Positions 13,987 through 23,502 are shown, numbered from the stretch's first letter. The stretch: DNA of 64,000 bases from Lihuaxuella thermophila (GCF_900110165.1 NZ_FOCQ01000001.1:62001-126000); one strand, 5' to 3'. Numbers and translations: made by a program. The notes: generated by a model from the letters alone, not told the origin.

Positions 13987-15612
13987 ATGGCAATCAAGTG
14001 GAAATGGGCTGAAAACCCAGCAGAACTCAATTCAGTAGAGCTGCAAAAACTGGAACAGGATGGGCTCGATATTATTGATGAGATCGTCAATGTTTACGCA
14101 AAAAAAGGTTTCGAGTCGATTCCCGAGGAAAAGTTTGCGCTGTTTAAATGGGCCGGTGTGTATCAGCAACGCCCCAAAAAAGACGGGTATTTCATGATGC
14201 GTGTCCGGATCCCGGGCGGTGTGCTGACCAGCCGGCAAGCCCGTGTGATTGCGGAGTTGGGTAAGGAGTATGGGCGCGGGCTCATCGATGTGACCACCCG
14301 TCAAGCCGTGCAATACCACTGGTTGCGCGTGGAAAATCTGCCGGATATTTTCCGTCGCTTGGCTGAAGTGGGGCTTCACTCCTATGAAGCATGCGGGGAT
14401 TGTCCGCGCACGATCGTCGGGAACCCTCTGGCGGGAATCGATGCCAATGAATTGATCGATACCCGCCCGATCATCGAAGCGCTTGAAAAGGAATTTTTGC
14501 TCAACCGGGAGTTTTCCAACCTGCCGCGCAAATATAAAATCTCGGTTTCCTCGAGCATCTACAACCCGGCCAATGCGCAGATCAACGATTTGTCGTTCAC
14601 CCCGGCCGTAAAAAACATCGACGGGGAAGAAGTGGCCGGCTTCCATGTCTGGGTGGGAGGCGGATTGTCTAACCGGCCTCACTTGGCAAAACAGTTGGAT
14701 ATCTTTGTCCGTCCGGAACAAGTGGTCGAAGTAGCCGTCGGAATCACGAAAGTTTTCAGGGACTACGGTTACCGCAAAAAGCGCCATCGGGCACGACTGA
14801 AGTTTTTGGTAGCGGATTGGGGACCGGAAAAATTCCTGGAAGTCTTAACTGAACTCATCGGGCCTTACCCGACACGCGGGGAAGACAAACTCATCGGTTG
14901 GAATGCGGGCTATTTTACCGGAGTCCATCCGCAAAAACAGGAAGGGTACTCTTATGTAGCCCTGAATATCCCGATCGGACGCACTTCCTCCGATGAATTT
15001 TTCCAATTAGCCGATTTAGCCGATCGTTATGGTTCGGGATCGCTCAGGACCGTGAACACGCAAAATATCATCATACCGGACGTGCCGAACGAGAAAGTGG
15101 ACGAATTACTCAAAGAGCCCCTCTTGAAACGATTGTCGCCCAATCCTAAAACATTTGAGGGACACGCGGTCTCCTGTACGGGAATAGAGTTTTGCAACCT
15201 TGCCCTCACGGAAACCAAAGGTTTGATGAAACGGGTGGTGGAGGTTCTCGATGAGCAGGTAGAACTGGATGTTCCCATCCGCCTGCATATCAACGGATGC
15301 CCCAACTCCTGCGGACAACAGCAAATCGCGGATATCGGGCTGTTGGGAGGCAAGACGAAAACGGACAAAGGCATGGTCGATTCGTACACCATTTCCGTAG
15401 GCGGCCATCTCTTCGGTGAAGGGAAGTTTAACACTCCCCTCAAAGGTCGGGTGTTGGCGGATGATGTAGCCCCGGTATTAAAGGAGCTCATCCTCTTCTT
15501 CAAAGAGAACCGGCAAGAAGGGGAAGGCTTTACCGCGTTTGTGGAGCGGGTAGGAATTGAAGCTTTCCAGGAGAAATTGGATGAAGCTCTGAAACAGGTG
15601 GTTGCCAAGTGA
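13987..15612 (+). CDS. Ferredoxin-type sulfite (or nitrite) reductase
   Basis: 541 residues; ATG 13987 lies 9 bp after AGAGGAG. The protein has the duplicated ferredoxin-like half-domains and siroheme/[4Fe-4S] domains of the single-subunit reductases. Visible motifs are TTRQAVQYHWLRVENLPDIF, a GDCPRTIVGNPLAG segment, and the cluster ligands CTGIEFC (about residue 395) and NGCPNSCGQQQ (about 440). It reduces sulfite to sulfide with six electrons in the cytoplasm. Sulfite rather than nitrite is inferred because cysH and sat follow. The stop overlaps the next start (GTGA). The CysI-like gene stands without a flavoprotein CysJ, so electrons probably come from ferredoxin. Confidence 0.88.
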   Translation: MAIKWKWAENPAELNSVELQKLEQDGLDIIDEIVNVYAKKGFESIPEEKFALFKWAGVYQQRPKKDGYFMMRVRIPGGVLTSRQARVIAELGKEYGRGLIDVTTRQAVQYHWLRVENLPDIFRRLAEVGLHSYEACGDCPRTIVGNPLAGIDANELIDTRPIIEALEKEFLLNREFSNLPRKYKISVSSSIYNPANAQINDLSFTPAVKNIDGEEVAGFHVWVGGGLSNRPHLAKQLDIFVRPEQVVEVAVGITKVFRDYGYRKKRHRARLKFLVADWGPEKFLEVLTELIGPYPTRGEDKLIGWNAGYFTGVHPQKQEGYSYVALNIPIGRTSSDEFFQLADLADRYGSGSLRTVNTQNIIIPDVPNEKVDELLKEPLLKRLSPNPKTFEGHAVSCTGIEFCNLALTETKGLMKRVVEVLDEQVELDVPIRLHINGCPNSCGQQQIADIGLLGGKTKTDKGMVDSYTISVGGHLFGEGKFNTPLKGRVLADDVAPVLKELILFFKENRQEGEGFTAFVERVGIEAFQEKLDEALKQVVAK

Positions 15613-15824
15613 GCGGCCAGGAATTGTATCTGTACCGGCTGCGGGCGGAAGTGGAAGGAAACAGGATCTACCACGTCATCGTGCTTTCCCCTTCGGAGGA
15701 AAAAGCATTTGACCAGGCCGAAAAAGAGTTGGAACGCTATACGATCGCCACACCTAAAGTAACCGAGTGGACGTTGGAAGAGAAAAAGCGCGTCCGCTCG
15801 GGGGCCGGTTATGTCATTGAATAA
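15609..15824 (+). CDS. DUF3906 family protein
   Basis: 71 residues starting with a GTG that overlaps the reductase stop by 4 bp, hence translationally coupled. The sequence LYLYRLRAEVEGNRIYHVIV, then LSPSEEKAFDQAEKELERY and a basic C-terminus fits the small DUF3906 family that accompanies sulfite/nitrite reductase genes in Bacillales. No Cys, signal peptide or membrane helix is present. Its function is unknown; coupling suggests an accessory role for the reductase, such as assembly or electron-donor docking, which is only inference. Confidence 0.8.
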   Translation: MSGQELYLYRLRAEVEGNRIYHVIVLSPSEEKAFDQAEKELERYTIATPKVTEWTLEEKKRVRSGAGYVIE

Positions 15825-15893
15825 AAGTTTTTGCAAAATGAGTGACAACACAAGCGATTCACGAATAAGGAATGGGAGAGGGAGGGAGCAGAT

Positions 15894-16652
15894 ATGAACA
15901 AATCTTCAACGAGCCAAGCCGTACTTCATGATAGATCCGACAAAGAAACCAAATGGGAGCCGGAACGACTGAAACGGGTGGCTGATGAGTTAAAAAATCA
16001 GCATCCCATCGAGATCATCCGCTGGGGTGTGGAACAAATCGGTGTTTCTTCCATTACACTGGCCTGCAGTTTTGGGTATGAAGATGTGGCGCTGGTCGAT
16101 ATGGTGATGAAAGTAAATCCGGAGGTCGATATTTTCTATCTGGATACAGAATTGCTTTTTGAAGAGACCTATCAAGTTCGGGATCAGCTGAGTGAACGGT
16201 ATCAAAAGGACTTTATCCGTGTTTCCTCCGTCCTTACGGTAGAAGAGCAGGCGAGTGAGTACGGTCCGGAGCTATGGAAGCGTGATCCCAACCTGTGCTG
16301 CCGCTTGAGAAAAGTGGAACCGCTCAAAAAGAATTTGCAAGGTTACCAGGGATGGATCACAGGTATCAGGCGGGAACAATCCATTACCCGGGCCCATGCG
16401 GAAGTGGTTGAGTGGGACGATAGTTTCGGTTTGGTGAAGTTAAACCCGCTGGCTTTCTGGAAAACAGATCAGGTATGGTCTTACATTCGCGAACATGGCA
16501 TTCCTTATAATCCTTTGCATGATCAAAATTATCCCAGCATCGGTTGTTTCCCGTGCACCCGGCCGGTGAAGCCCGGTGAAGATCCGCGTGCGGGGCGGTG
16601 GGCCGGATTTACCAAAACAGAGTGCGGACTTCATAACAGCCCGGTCAAATGA
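15894..16652 (+). CDS. cysH: Adenylyl-sulfate reductase, thioredoxin-dependent (CysH)
   Basis: 252 residues behind GGGAGAGGGAGGGAG. PP-loop family: ITLACSFGYEDVALVDMV (SGGKD-like site) and DTELLFEETYQVRD. The cysteines are CC (in RDPNLCCRLRKVEPL), C in GCFPC, and the catalytic ECGLH near the C-terminus. The CC...CxxC pattern binds the [4Fe-4S] cluster found in enzymes that use APS directly (also active on PAPS in some Bacilli). No APS kinase gene is in the cluster, which fits direct APS use. The C-terminal Cys relays electrons from thioredoxin. It is the third gene of the sulfate operon. Confidence 0.92.
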   Translation: MNKSSTSQAVLHDRSDKETKWEPERLKRVADELKNQHPIEIIRWGVEQIGVSSITLACSFGYEDVALVDMVMKVNPEVDIFYLDTELLFEETYQVRDQLSERYQKDFIRVSSVLTVEEQASEYGPELWKRDPNLCCRLRKVEPLKKNLQGYQGWITGIRREQSITRAHAEVVEWDDSFGLVKLNPLAFWKTDQVWSYIREHGIPYNPLHDQNYPSIGCFPCTRPVKPGEDPRAGRWAGFTKTECGLHNSPVK

Positions 16653-16733
16653 TTCCGGACAGGATCACCCGCTTAACGGTCAGTCAACCCGTTAGAGTGC
16701 CGGAATGGGAAGCGGGCTCTTGCCGACGCCGCT

Positions 16734-16777
16734 TTTCATTCCGCCGGCCGGGATTTCTCCCGCTTCGGCGGATGAAA
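16734..16777. other. Hairpin in the cysH-sat spacer
   Basis: TTTCATTCCGCCG (16734-16746) pairs with CGGCGGATGAAA (16766-16777) with one bulge. The rest of the 470-bp spacer (16653-17123) has no convincing gene; two overlapping small frames lack ribosome binding sites and family similarity. Confidence 0.55.
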
Positions 16778-17123
16778 CCCGTTTGATCGTCCGGGCCGCA
16801 ACAGCCGGGTTGCAAATAGACATATGGTTGAAAGACGGAGCATGGCAGCATCCCGGGTGAGCACCGGGGTACTGTTTCTCTTTTTATTGGTGGTGCTTTT
16901 GTCGTCTGACAACAAGAGTCGGACGTATTTGGGAATAAATGGCCGCCGCGTCGATGTTGCTGCCCGTGATGGATTGGCCGTTGTTTCCCCGATTGTTCAG
17001 GTTCCTTCCCCGGGATTTGATTGGGCAGTCGTTCGGCCTGCGCATACCAAAAATCGTACTTCGATTAGGGCTCATTCCCGTTATTGTTCATAGCAATCAA
17101 AATGGCATGAGGGGAGTTGCATC

Positions 17124-18299
17124 ATGAAAGAGTCGATAGCCCCACACGGTGGCATATTGGTTGATAGAATCTTGCGTGGAGCAGAAAGGGAAAAATGGTT
17201 AAAACAGGCGGAAACGTTCCCCTCTCTCCTCGCTTTTCCGGTTACACGCGCGGATCTGGTATGTATAGCCACAGGTATCTACTCGCCATTAACAGGATTT
17301 TTGAAAGAAGAGGATTATCGCTCGGTTCGTGATACCATGCGACTGGCTGACGGTACCGTGTGGAGCATCCCGGTCACCCTGCCCGTTCCCGAAGATCTGG
17401 CATCCAAAGTTGCAGATTCCGCCTATGTCACTTTGCGGGATGAACAGGGAACCATCCTGGCTGTGGTGAAGGTTGATGATTTATACCGGGTGAACGTGGA
17501 AGAAGAGGCGGAAAAAGTGTTCCAAACCGCTGATCCCAATCACCCGGGAGTGGCCAGATTATATCAACAATCTTCGTTATATCTCGGTGGAGAGATCTGG
17601 CTGTTAAATCGCCCGGATCAGGGGGAGTTCGCCAAATACTTTTATGATCCCGCCGAGACGCGTCGTATTTTCCGGGAGAAAGGATGGAAGAAGGTCGTCG
17701 GTTTTCAAACGCGCAATCCCGTTCACCGGGCGCACGAATATATTCAAAAAGCGGCACTGGAAACCGTTGACGGGCTGTTTCTCAATCCACTTGTGGGGGC
17801 TACCAAAGCGGACGATATCCCGGCTGATGTCCGCATGAGAAGTTACGAAGTCATCCTGGAACACTATTATCCGAAAGAGCGGGTCTTTTTTGGCGCTTTT
17901 CCGGCAGCGATGAGATATGCGGGTCCCAGGGAAGCCATTCTCCATGCGATCGCCCGCAAAAACTACGGCTGCACCCATTTTATTGTCGGACGCGACCATG
18001 CGGGTGTGGGCAACTATTATGGCACCTATGATGCGCAAAAGATCTTCGACCATTTCACGGATGAGGAGCTGGGAATCTCTCCGCTCTTTTTTGAACACAG
18101 TTTCTACTGCAAAAAATGCGATGGGATGGCCTCATACAAAACATGCCCGCACTCCCCGGAACATCACGTGATCCTATCGGGAACCAAGGTAAGAGCGATG
18201 TTGAGCAAGGGTGAAACTCCGCCGCCGGAATTCTCCCGCCCGGAAGTGGTGCGTGTGTTGATTGAAGGATTGCGGGAGAAGCGCAGAGAAAAAGTTTGA
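17124..18299 (+). CDS. sat: Sulfate adenylyltransferase (ATP sulfurylase)
   Basis: 391 residues, ATG with AGGGGAGTTGC upstream. The family signature residues are [12 protein letters not shown] (about 192-203), the GRDHAGVG loop (about 288) and a zinc-type Cys set in [22 protein letters not shown]-like N-terminal domain begins with [10 protein letters not shown]. It makes APS from ATP and sulfate, the first activating step of assimilation, in the cytoplasm. The C-terminus lacks the APS-kinase-like extension of fungal forms. It follows cysH after a structured 470-bp gap, so it may have its own promoter. A strong terminator closes the sulfate cluster. Confidence 0.95.
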   Translation: MKESIAPHGGILVDRILRGAEREKWLKQAETFPSLLAFPVTRADLVCIATGIYSPLTGFLKEEDYRSVRDTMRLADGTVWSIPVTLPVPEDLASKVADSAYVTLRDEQGTILAVVKVDDLYRVNVEEEAEKVFQTADPNHPGVARLYQQSSLYLGGEIWLLNRPDQGEFAKYFYDPAETRRIFREKGWKKVVGFQTRNPVHRAHEYIQKAALETVDGLFLNPLVGATKADDIPADVRMRSYEVILEHYYPKERVFFGAFPAAMRYAGPREAILHAIARKNYGCTHFIVGRDHAGVGNYYGTYDAQKIFDHFTDEELGISPLFFEHSFYCKKCDGMASYKTCPHSPEHHVILSGTKVRAMLSKGETPPPEFSRPEVVRVLIEGLREKRREKV

Positions 18300-18312
18300 C
18301 TTGTGGTTTATG

Positions 18313-18347
18313 AGAAAGCTTAGGGATCTTCCCTGAGCTTTCTTTTC
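18313..18347 (+). terminator. Terminator of sat
   Basis: AGAAAGCTTAGGGA/TCCCTGAGCTTTCT stem followed by TTTC. Confidence 0.85.
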
Positions 18348-18399
18348 ATTTTGATCCTTTCCATTGGGCCCCCGGGGGCTGGAGTGGGAAGCGGCCGAA

Positions 18400-18434
18400 A
18401 AAGAAATAAGCCGGTCTTAGGCGAGATCCGGCTT
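18400..18434 (-). terminator. Terminator of the trypsin-like protease
   Basis: Minus-strand AAGCCGG-ATCT...AGA-CCGGCTT stem followed by ATTTCTTTTTC. Confidence 0.8.
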
Positions 18435-18462
18435 CGCAGTGGCGGATGAAAGAGATTTAAAT

Positions 18463-19194
18463 TTAACTTTTCAATGAGTTGAGAAAACGGGCGATCCGTG
18501 GTTTTACGTCTTCGATGGGAATCGCAAACCCGATGCTTTGGGAGGGATAAATGATCAACGTGTTGATGCCGATCACTTCACCCAGTATATTGACGAGCGG
18601 GCCGCCGCTGTTGCCGGGATTAATGGCGGCGTCTGTTTGAATCACTTTGTCGTAATACTTGTTTCCAACGCGCAAGGGGCGGTTTTTTCCACTGATGACG
18701 CCGACAGTCACCGTTTGTTCCAAGCCGAACGGGTTGCCCACTGCGAGTACCCACTCTCCGATTTTTGTATTTAAAGAAGAGCCGAGCGGGAGGGGTTTCA
18801 ACAGCCGGGGCGATTTGATTTTCAACACGGCCAGATCATGGGATTCATCTGTCCACACAGGGGTGGCCGGAAACGGGTTGCGGGAACCCTCGACTTTTAC
18901 CCGGATGGTGGAAGCGCCATTCACCACATGTTCATTGGTCAAAATATAGCCGCTCGGATGGATGACAAAGCCGGAGCCGAATTGGTTTGACGATTGTCTT
19001 CGATAACGGGAAAGTTCCGGAAACAATAGACTCCAGAGCTGATCTTGTACGGAGGCGGAATTGCTTTTTTCTTCTGTGATGATCGAAACCACACTGTTCT
19101 TCACCTGACGGACCACGGAAACAAAAATATTGGCAGGATGAGCCGAAGCCAGGTTGGCTTCCGAACTGTGCAAGTGAATTTTTCGTCGGTACAT
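18463..19194 (-). CDS. Trypsin-like serine protease, HtrA-type without PDZ
   Basis: 243 residues. The catalytic triad is visible: His in ILTNEHVVNG, Asp in ESHDLAVLKI and Ser in INPGNSGGPLVN. This is the S1C (DegP/HtrA) protease domain. It differs from B. subtilis HtrA/HtrB/YycK in having neither an N-terminal membrane helix nor a C-terminal PDZ domain, and no signal peptide is evident, so it may act in the cytoplasm or spore. The N-terminal 40 residues are polar with no known motif. Start ATG 19194 follows GGGAGTGAT. It is monocistronic. Substrates are unknown; a quality-control or sporulation role is possible. Confidence 0.88.
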   Translation of the reverse strand: MYRRKIHLHSSEANLASAHPANIFVSVVRQVKNSVVSIITEEKSNSASVQDQLWSLLFPELSRYRRQSSNQFGSGFVIHPSGYILTNEHVVNGASTIRVKVEGSRNPFPATPVWTDESHDLAVLKIKSPRLLKPLPLGSSLNTKIGEWVLAVGNPFGLEQTVTVGVISGKNRPLRVGNKYYDKVIQTDAAINPGNSGGPLVNILGEVIGINTLIIYPSQSIGFAIPIEDVKPRIARFLNSLKS

Positions 19195-19340
19195 GCAATA
19201 TCACTCCCAACCCAGCCTAGTATCGAGATGGTTGGCAACACGCGTTAGATTGATATACATTTTATGAAAAGGAATCCATTTCGACAGGGCTATACTCCTG
19301 ACCCTGTCTCCTTCCATCACGGTGAAAGAAGGGATCGGAA

Positions 19341-20429
19341 ATGATCGAAACCCCATGTGTGATCATCGATGAACGAAAGATGGACCAAAATATTAGAAAA
19401 ATGGCGCGGATTGCCCAAAAAAATGGTGTCCGGCTCCGCCCTCATGTCAAAACGCACAAAATTCCCGCGATCGCCAGGAAGCAGCTGGCGGAAGGGGCGG
19501 CCGGCATTACTGTTGCGAAAGTATCAGAAGCGGAAGTGATGGCCAACCACGGCATCCATGATATTTTTATCGCTTATCCGCTGGTCGTCGAGTCTAAAAT
19601 TGAACGGGCGATTGCGTTAAGCAAAAACATTGATTTGATTGTTGGGGTCGATAGTATAGAAGGAGCGAAGAAATGTTCGGAATTGGCCAAAAAGCATCAA
19701 CACACGCTCTCTGTTCGGCTGGAAGTGGATACGGGATTAAAGCGGACAGGGGTGAAATACGAACAGGCCGTGGCGCTTGCGAAGGAGATCAACCAGCTTG
19801 ACAACCTTCAGTTAAGAGGGATCTACACCTTCCGGGGGGCGATTTTCCAAGGGAAACCAACCCTTGATTTGGAAAAGGCCGGATTGGAAGAAGGAAAACT
19901 GATGGTTTCGTTAGCGAACGCCATGAGACAGGCCGGAATCGGGATACAAGATGTAAGCGTTGGATCCACCCCCACAGCCGAGTATGCCGCCAGGGTCGAA
20001 GGGATCACCGAGATTCGGCCGGGTACTTACGTATTTTATGACAAGATGCAAGTCAATCTCGGTGCATGTAGCTTGGATGAATGTGCCGCGACCGTCTTGG
20101 TTTCTGTTGTCAGCAAACCGTCGGAAAACTTGCTGATCATTGACGGGGGCAGTAAAACATTTGCCACAGATATTCAACCCCATACCGATCCAACCCGTTT
20201 AAACGGGTTTGGTCATATTACGAACCTGCCGGAAGCGGTCTTGGACAGGATGACGGAGGAACACGGAATGATTACACTCCGGGGTGGCGGAGATATACGG
20301 ATCGGAGACACGCTGGAAGTGATTCCTAATCATATTTGCAGCACGGTGAATCTCCATAACCATGTTTATATTAAAAGCGCTCAAGGGTTAACCAGGGTAA
20401 CGGTAGCCGGACGCGGAAAGCTGGACTAG
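19341..20429 (+). CDS. PLP enzyme of the D-threonine aldolase / D-serine dehydratase-like family
   Basis: 362 residues. The fold-type III (alanine-racemase-like) barrel opens with ETPCVIIDERKMDQNI and the PLP lysine in RLRPHVKTHKIPAIARKQ (K of HVKTHK). A C-terminal DSD1-like domain carries the metal-site region (EEHGMI, then HICSTVNLHNHVYI, with the His and Cys that bind divalent metal). The family cleaves D-threonine/D-3-hydroxy amino acids or dehydrates D-serine. The exact substrate is not determined by sequence. It stands alone between a divergent protease and a long terminator. Confidence 0.85.
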   Translation: MIETPCVIIDERKMDQNIRKMARIAQKNGVRLRPHVKTHKIPAIARKQLAEGAAGITVAKVSEAEVMANHGIHDIFIAYPLVVESKIERAIALSKNIDLIVGVDSIEGAKKCSELAKKHQHTLSVRLEVDTGLKRTGVKYEQAVALAKEINQLDNLQLRGIYTFRGAIFQGKPTLDLEKAGLEEGKLMVSLANAMRQAGIGIQDVSVGSTPTAEYAARVEGITEIRPGTYVFYDKMQVNLGACSLDECAATVLVSVVSKPSENLLIIDGGSKTFATDIQPHTDPTRLNGFGHITNLPEAVLDRMTEEHGMITLRGGGDIRIGDTLEVIPNHICSTVNLHNHVYIKSAQGLTRVTVAGRGKLD

Positions 20430-20499
20430 AAGAACCGTGTCCATGAACACTTGGGGGATAGAAGCGTTAGAGGTGCAAGATCCGGTAAGCTGAAATGGA

Positions 20500-20585
20500 G
20501 GCCGTTTCAAAAGTCCTCTCGATTGGAATCTTTTATTCACAAATCGAGCGGAGGGCTTTTGCAAATGGCTTTCTTTTTTTCGGAG
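20500..20585 (+). terminator. Long terminator hairpin
   Basis: GCCGTTTCAAAAGTCCTC pairs imperfectly with GAGGGCTTTTGCAAATGGC (20500-20574) around an inner CTCGATT/AATCGAG stem, then TTTCTTTTTTT. The rest of the 435-bp gap up to 20865 is AT-rich, with one further inverted repeat (GGTTACC 20706 / GGTAACC 20754). Confidence 0.75.
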
Positions 20586-20865
20586 ACTTCGGCTTCGTAT
20601 CATGACAGGGAGGTTATAGCAGAAAACGATGATTATTTCTTATTTATATATTTTTTAGAATAGATATGATAAAATTTTTATATTGCCGGACTTTTTTATC
20701 TATATGGTTACCTTGATTCCGGGGGTGGAGAGACGGGGACCGCGGACGGTAGCGGTAACCGCAGACGATTATCTGGAGGCTTTTAAAATCTTTCATGCAT
20801 GTCTGTTGATCGGTAATGCCGTTTTTGACGGATCGATGCTTTGATTAGAAAGACGGGGGATGAGA

Positions 20866-22770
20866 ATGAAAAGGATCGAGTCACTCCTCTCTGCCCGCCT
20901 TTTCCTTTGTCCTGAATGGGTGGGAGACAAGATCTATTTTATCAGCAACCTGAGCGGCCAGATGAGCCTGTATCGGATGGATCAGGAGGGAAGCATTCCG
21001 GAGCCCCTGCTTCCGGCGTACATTGCTTTGCAGAATCCCGAATTGATCGACGGGGAGGCGTTTCGCGTTTTCCCGAAGCTGGGCAAGATCCTGGTTATGA
21101 TCGACCGGGATGGGGACGAGAACTATCAGCCGATGCTGATTCCGACGGAAGGTGGTTTTCCAGAACCTGCTTTCGGCGGGGCTTTGGCTGCATACCGTGT
21201 TCATGCGGGATACAGCGACCCGGACAAAAATATCGTGTATCTGATGGCGGAGTCACGCCAGGAACAGATGTATGAAGCCTACCGGGGCAATCTGGAGACC
21301 GGAGCACTGGATAAACTGGGTGAAAGCAAATGGGGCGTATGGGTGAGCGGCGTGAATGCCGACCATACGAAGGCGATTTTGATCGATTCCTACACGGTGG
21401 GAGATCAGGTAGTCTATCTTCACGAAAAAGGAAAGGATCAACTGCAACTTCTCTTTGGGAAGCCGTTGGAGCAGAGAGACGAAGGGGAAGAAGTCAAGCC
21501 GAACGGAATCCATCATTGCCACTTCACCCGGGATGACCGCGGCCTTCTGTTTCTCACGGCGATCTTTGATGATACTTTCGGACCGGGTTATCTTGATTTA
21601 AAAACACCAGGAGAAGTCAAGCCGGTGGCTGTTTCGGGAACCGTCCATCAGGGGCAGGGAGAGATGGTCTCGTTGAAGCCGCTGTACGACAACCGCTACC
21701 TGATCGAATATAACATCGACGGGGTTACGTGGCTGTACGAAGGAACATTTGATGAGCAAAATCTGAAACTGGATCTGCACAAAGTCATCACCGGGGAAGC
21801 CCCCCTGGCCGGAGGGGTGGTGGAAGCCGTAAGTTACGACAGAGAGAATGACCGCTATGCTCTTTCCTTCTCATCCGCAACTTGCCCTACGCAAATTTTC
21901 ACCCTGGAAGGAGAGGACCGCAAGAACATCTCTCAGCGGACGCGCGAGCGCACATTGGGCTTGGATGAGAAACTTCTGTCACCGGGTGAGGACGCTTCCT
22001 TTACCTCTTTTGACGGTTTGCGCATCTCCGCCCGCCTGTACATGCCTTCGGAAGAGCTCGGGTTTACCGGGCCGCGGCCGCTCGTCTACTATATTCACGG
22101 CGGTCCCCAAAGCCAGGAACGGCCCAACTTCGCCTGGTTCTCCATGCCGTTGATCCAGTATTTGACCTTGCACGGGTTTGCCGTTTTTGTGCCGAACGTT
22201 CGCGGAAGCACGGGTTACGGATTAAATTACACCAAGCAGGTAGACCGTGACTGGGGCGGCAAGGACCGGCTGGATCATGTCCATGCCATGCAGGTACTGG
22301 CGCAGGATCCGCGGATCGACACTTCACGGGCTGCGGTGGTGGGCCGTTCTTACGGCGGATACATGAGCCTGACGCTGGCGGCCCGGCATCCGGAACTCTG
22401 GTCAGCGGCAGTGGATATGTTCGGCCCGTATGACCTGTTGAAATTCATCGAACGAATCCCGGAAACCTGGAAGCCGTATTTTTCCATTGCCGTGGGTGAC
22501 CCGGACAAGGACCGGGATTTTCTGACCGAGCGCTCTCCCAGTACCTATATCGGTCAGATCTCCTGTCCCCTCCTGGTGATCCAGGGAAAAAACGACCCGC
22601 GCGTCGTGGAACAGGAATCGCGTGATGTGGTGGAACATCTGCGTTCATTGGGCAAACAAGTGGATTACCTGCTTTTTGAAAATGAAGGCCATGATGTGCT
22701 CAAATTTGAAAACCGGGTTCGCTGTTACAATGCCATCACTCAGTTTTTCATCAAGCATTTACGGCCATAG
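20866..22770 (+). CDS. S9 family (prolyl oligopeptidase-type) serine peptidase
   Basis: 634 residues; ATG 20866 is taken because GGGGG ends 7 bp before it. The N-terminal 350 residues form a beta-propeller of WD-like blades (YFISNLSGQMSLYRMDQEG, IVYLMAESRQEQMYEAYRG). The C-terminal alpha/beta-hydrolase has the oxyanion region YYIHGGPQSQERP, nucleophile VGRSYGGYMS, Asp in QGKNDPRVVEQES and His in ENEGHDVL. S9C-type acylaminoacyl- or dipeptidyl-peptidases trim short peptides in the cytoplasm; there is no signal peptide. A paralogue is at 34425. It has its own terminator and appears to be a single-gene unit. Confidence 0.92.
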   Translation: MKRIESLLSARLFLCPEWVGDKIYFISNLSGQMSLYRMDQEGSIPEPLLPAYIALQNPELIDGEAFRVFPKLGKILVMIDRDGDENYQPMLIPTEGGFPEPAFGGALAAYRVHAGYSDPDKNIVYLMAESRQEQMYEAYRGNLETGALDKLGESKWGVWVSGVNADHTKAILIDSYTVGDQVVYLHEKGKDQLQLLFGKPLEQRDEGEEVKPNGIHHCHFTRDDRGLLFLTAIFDDTFGPGYLDLKTPGEVKPVAVSGTVHQGQGEMVSLKPLYDNRYLIEYNIDGVTWLYEGTFDEQNLKLDLHKVITGEAPLAGGVVEAVSYDRENDRYALSFSSATCPTQIFTLEGEDRKNISQRTRERTLGLDEKLLSPGEDASFTSFDGLRISARLYMPSEELGFTGPRPLVYYIHGGPQSQERPNFAWFSMPLIQYLTLHGFAVFVPNVRGSTGYGLNYTKQVDRDWGGKDRLDHVHAMQVLAQDPRIDTSRAAVVGRSYGGYMSLTLAARHPELWSAAVDMFGPYDLLKFIERIPETWKPYFSIAVGDPDKDRDFLTERSPSTYIGQISCPLLVIQGKNDPRVVEQESRDVVEHLRSLGKQVDYLLFENEGHDVLKFENRVRCYNAITQFFIKHLRP

Positions 22771-22778
22771 GAGACGAT

Positions 22779-22815
22779 GGCTGCCTGAACAAAAAATCAG
22801 GCAGCCGGTCTTTGT
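22779..22815 (+). terminator. Terminator of S9 peptidase
   Basis: GGCTGCCTGA-ACAAAAAA-TCAGGCAGCC, then GGTCTTTG. Confidence 0.85.
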
Positions 22816-22822
22816 TTTCGAT

Positions 22823-22875
22823 TTGTAAACGAATTCATGTCGTTGGTTGACATACAGAAGAATTGAATTTATCCT
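22823..22875 (+). promoter_or_regulatory. BirA operator overlapping the bioY promoter
   Basis: TTGTAAAC (22823-22830), 15 bp, GTTGACAT (22846-22853) matches the BirA box pattern TTGTWAACC-N14/15-GGTTWACAA in spacing and in most bases. The right half-site contains TTGACA (22847-22852), the -35 of a promoter with TATCCT (22870-22875) 17 bp on. Biotin-charged BirA should occlude it. Confidence 0.75.
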
Positions 22876-22913
22876 TGATGAAGGAATGATTTTCGTTAAG
22901 TGAGGTAGTTGTC

Positions 22914-23495
22914 ATGACTTCATCGGCATTATCTGTACGTAATATGACTTTCATCGCCATGTTTGTCGCTTTAACGGCGATCGGGGGCCAGGTGCGACTG
23001 GATATCGGTCCTGCGCCGATCACGCTGCAAACACTGGTCGTGATGTTGGCCGGTTCCATTCTCGGTGCCCGTCGCGGCTTATTGAGCATGGTGGTGTTTA
23101 TCGCCTTAGTCGCTGTCGGTGCTCCTTTATTGAGCGGGTTCAGAGGAGGCTTGGGCGCACTGGTCGGGCCGACGGGAGGCTATATCTTGAGTTGGCCGCT
23201 CGCCGCTTTTGTGACCGGGTGGATCGTGGAAAAATGTGCAGCCAACGGCCGGATTAAGACATGGCAGATTGTACTGGCTCATATCGCAGGTGGAATCTTG
23301 GTCATCCATGCCATCGGGTTTCCCTGGTTGGTGATGGTGATGAATCTGCCGTTAAACCCGGATACGTTGATCTCTTCCTTGCTGATCTTTATGCCTGGTG
23401 ACTTCATCAAAGCCTTTGTCGGTGCTCCCGTGGCGCTCGCCGTTTATAAAGCGATTCCGTCGCTGAAACCGGGACGCAAATCGAATATGGCATAA
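22914..23495 (+). CDS. bioY: Biotin ECF transporter S component BioY
   Basis: 193 residues, about six membrane helices. The family patterns are MTFIAMFVALTAIGGQVRL at the start, PITLQTLVVMLAGSILGARR, then GPTGGYILSWPLAAFVTGW and FMPGDFIKAFVGAPVA near the end. BioY binds biotin with high affinity and works alone or with the shared EcfAA'T module, which is not in this window. No biotin synthesis genes are adjacent, so uptake is regulated as a single unit by the BirA box upstream. A strong terminator is shared with the converging gene. Confidence 0.95.
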   Translation: MTSSALSVRNMTFIAMFVALTAIGGQVRLDIGPAPITLQTLVVMLAGSILGARRGLLSMVVFIALVAVGAPLLSGFRGGLGALVGPTGGYILSWPLAAFVTGWIVEKCAANGRIKTWQIVLAHIAGGILVIHAIGFPWLVMVMNLPLNPDTLISSLLIFMPGDFIKAFVGAPVALAVYKAIPSLKPGRKSNMA

Positions 23496-23502
23496 GATCC
23501 GG

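Noticed and set aside
16824-17127. Short frames between cysH and sat, one with a hydrophobic start
   Set aside because: Overlapping frames in three phases, no ribosome binding site and no recognisable family.
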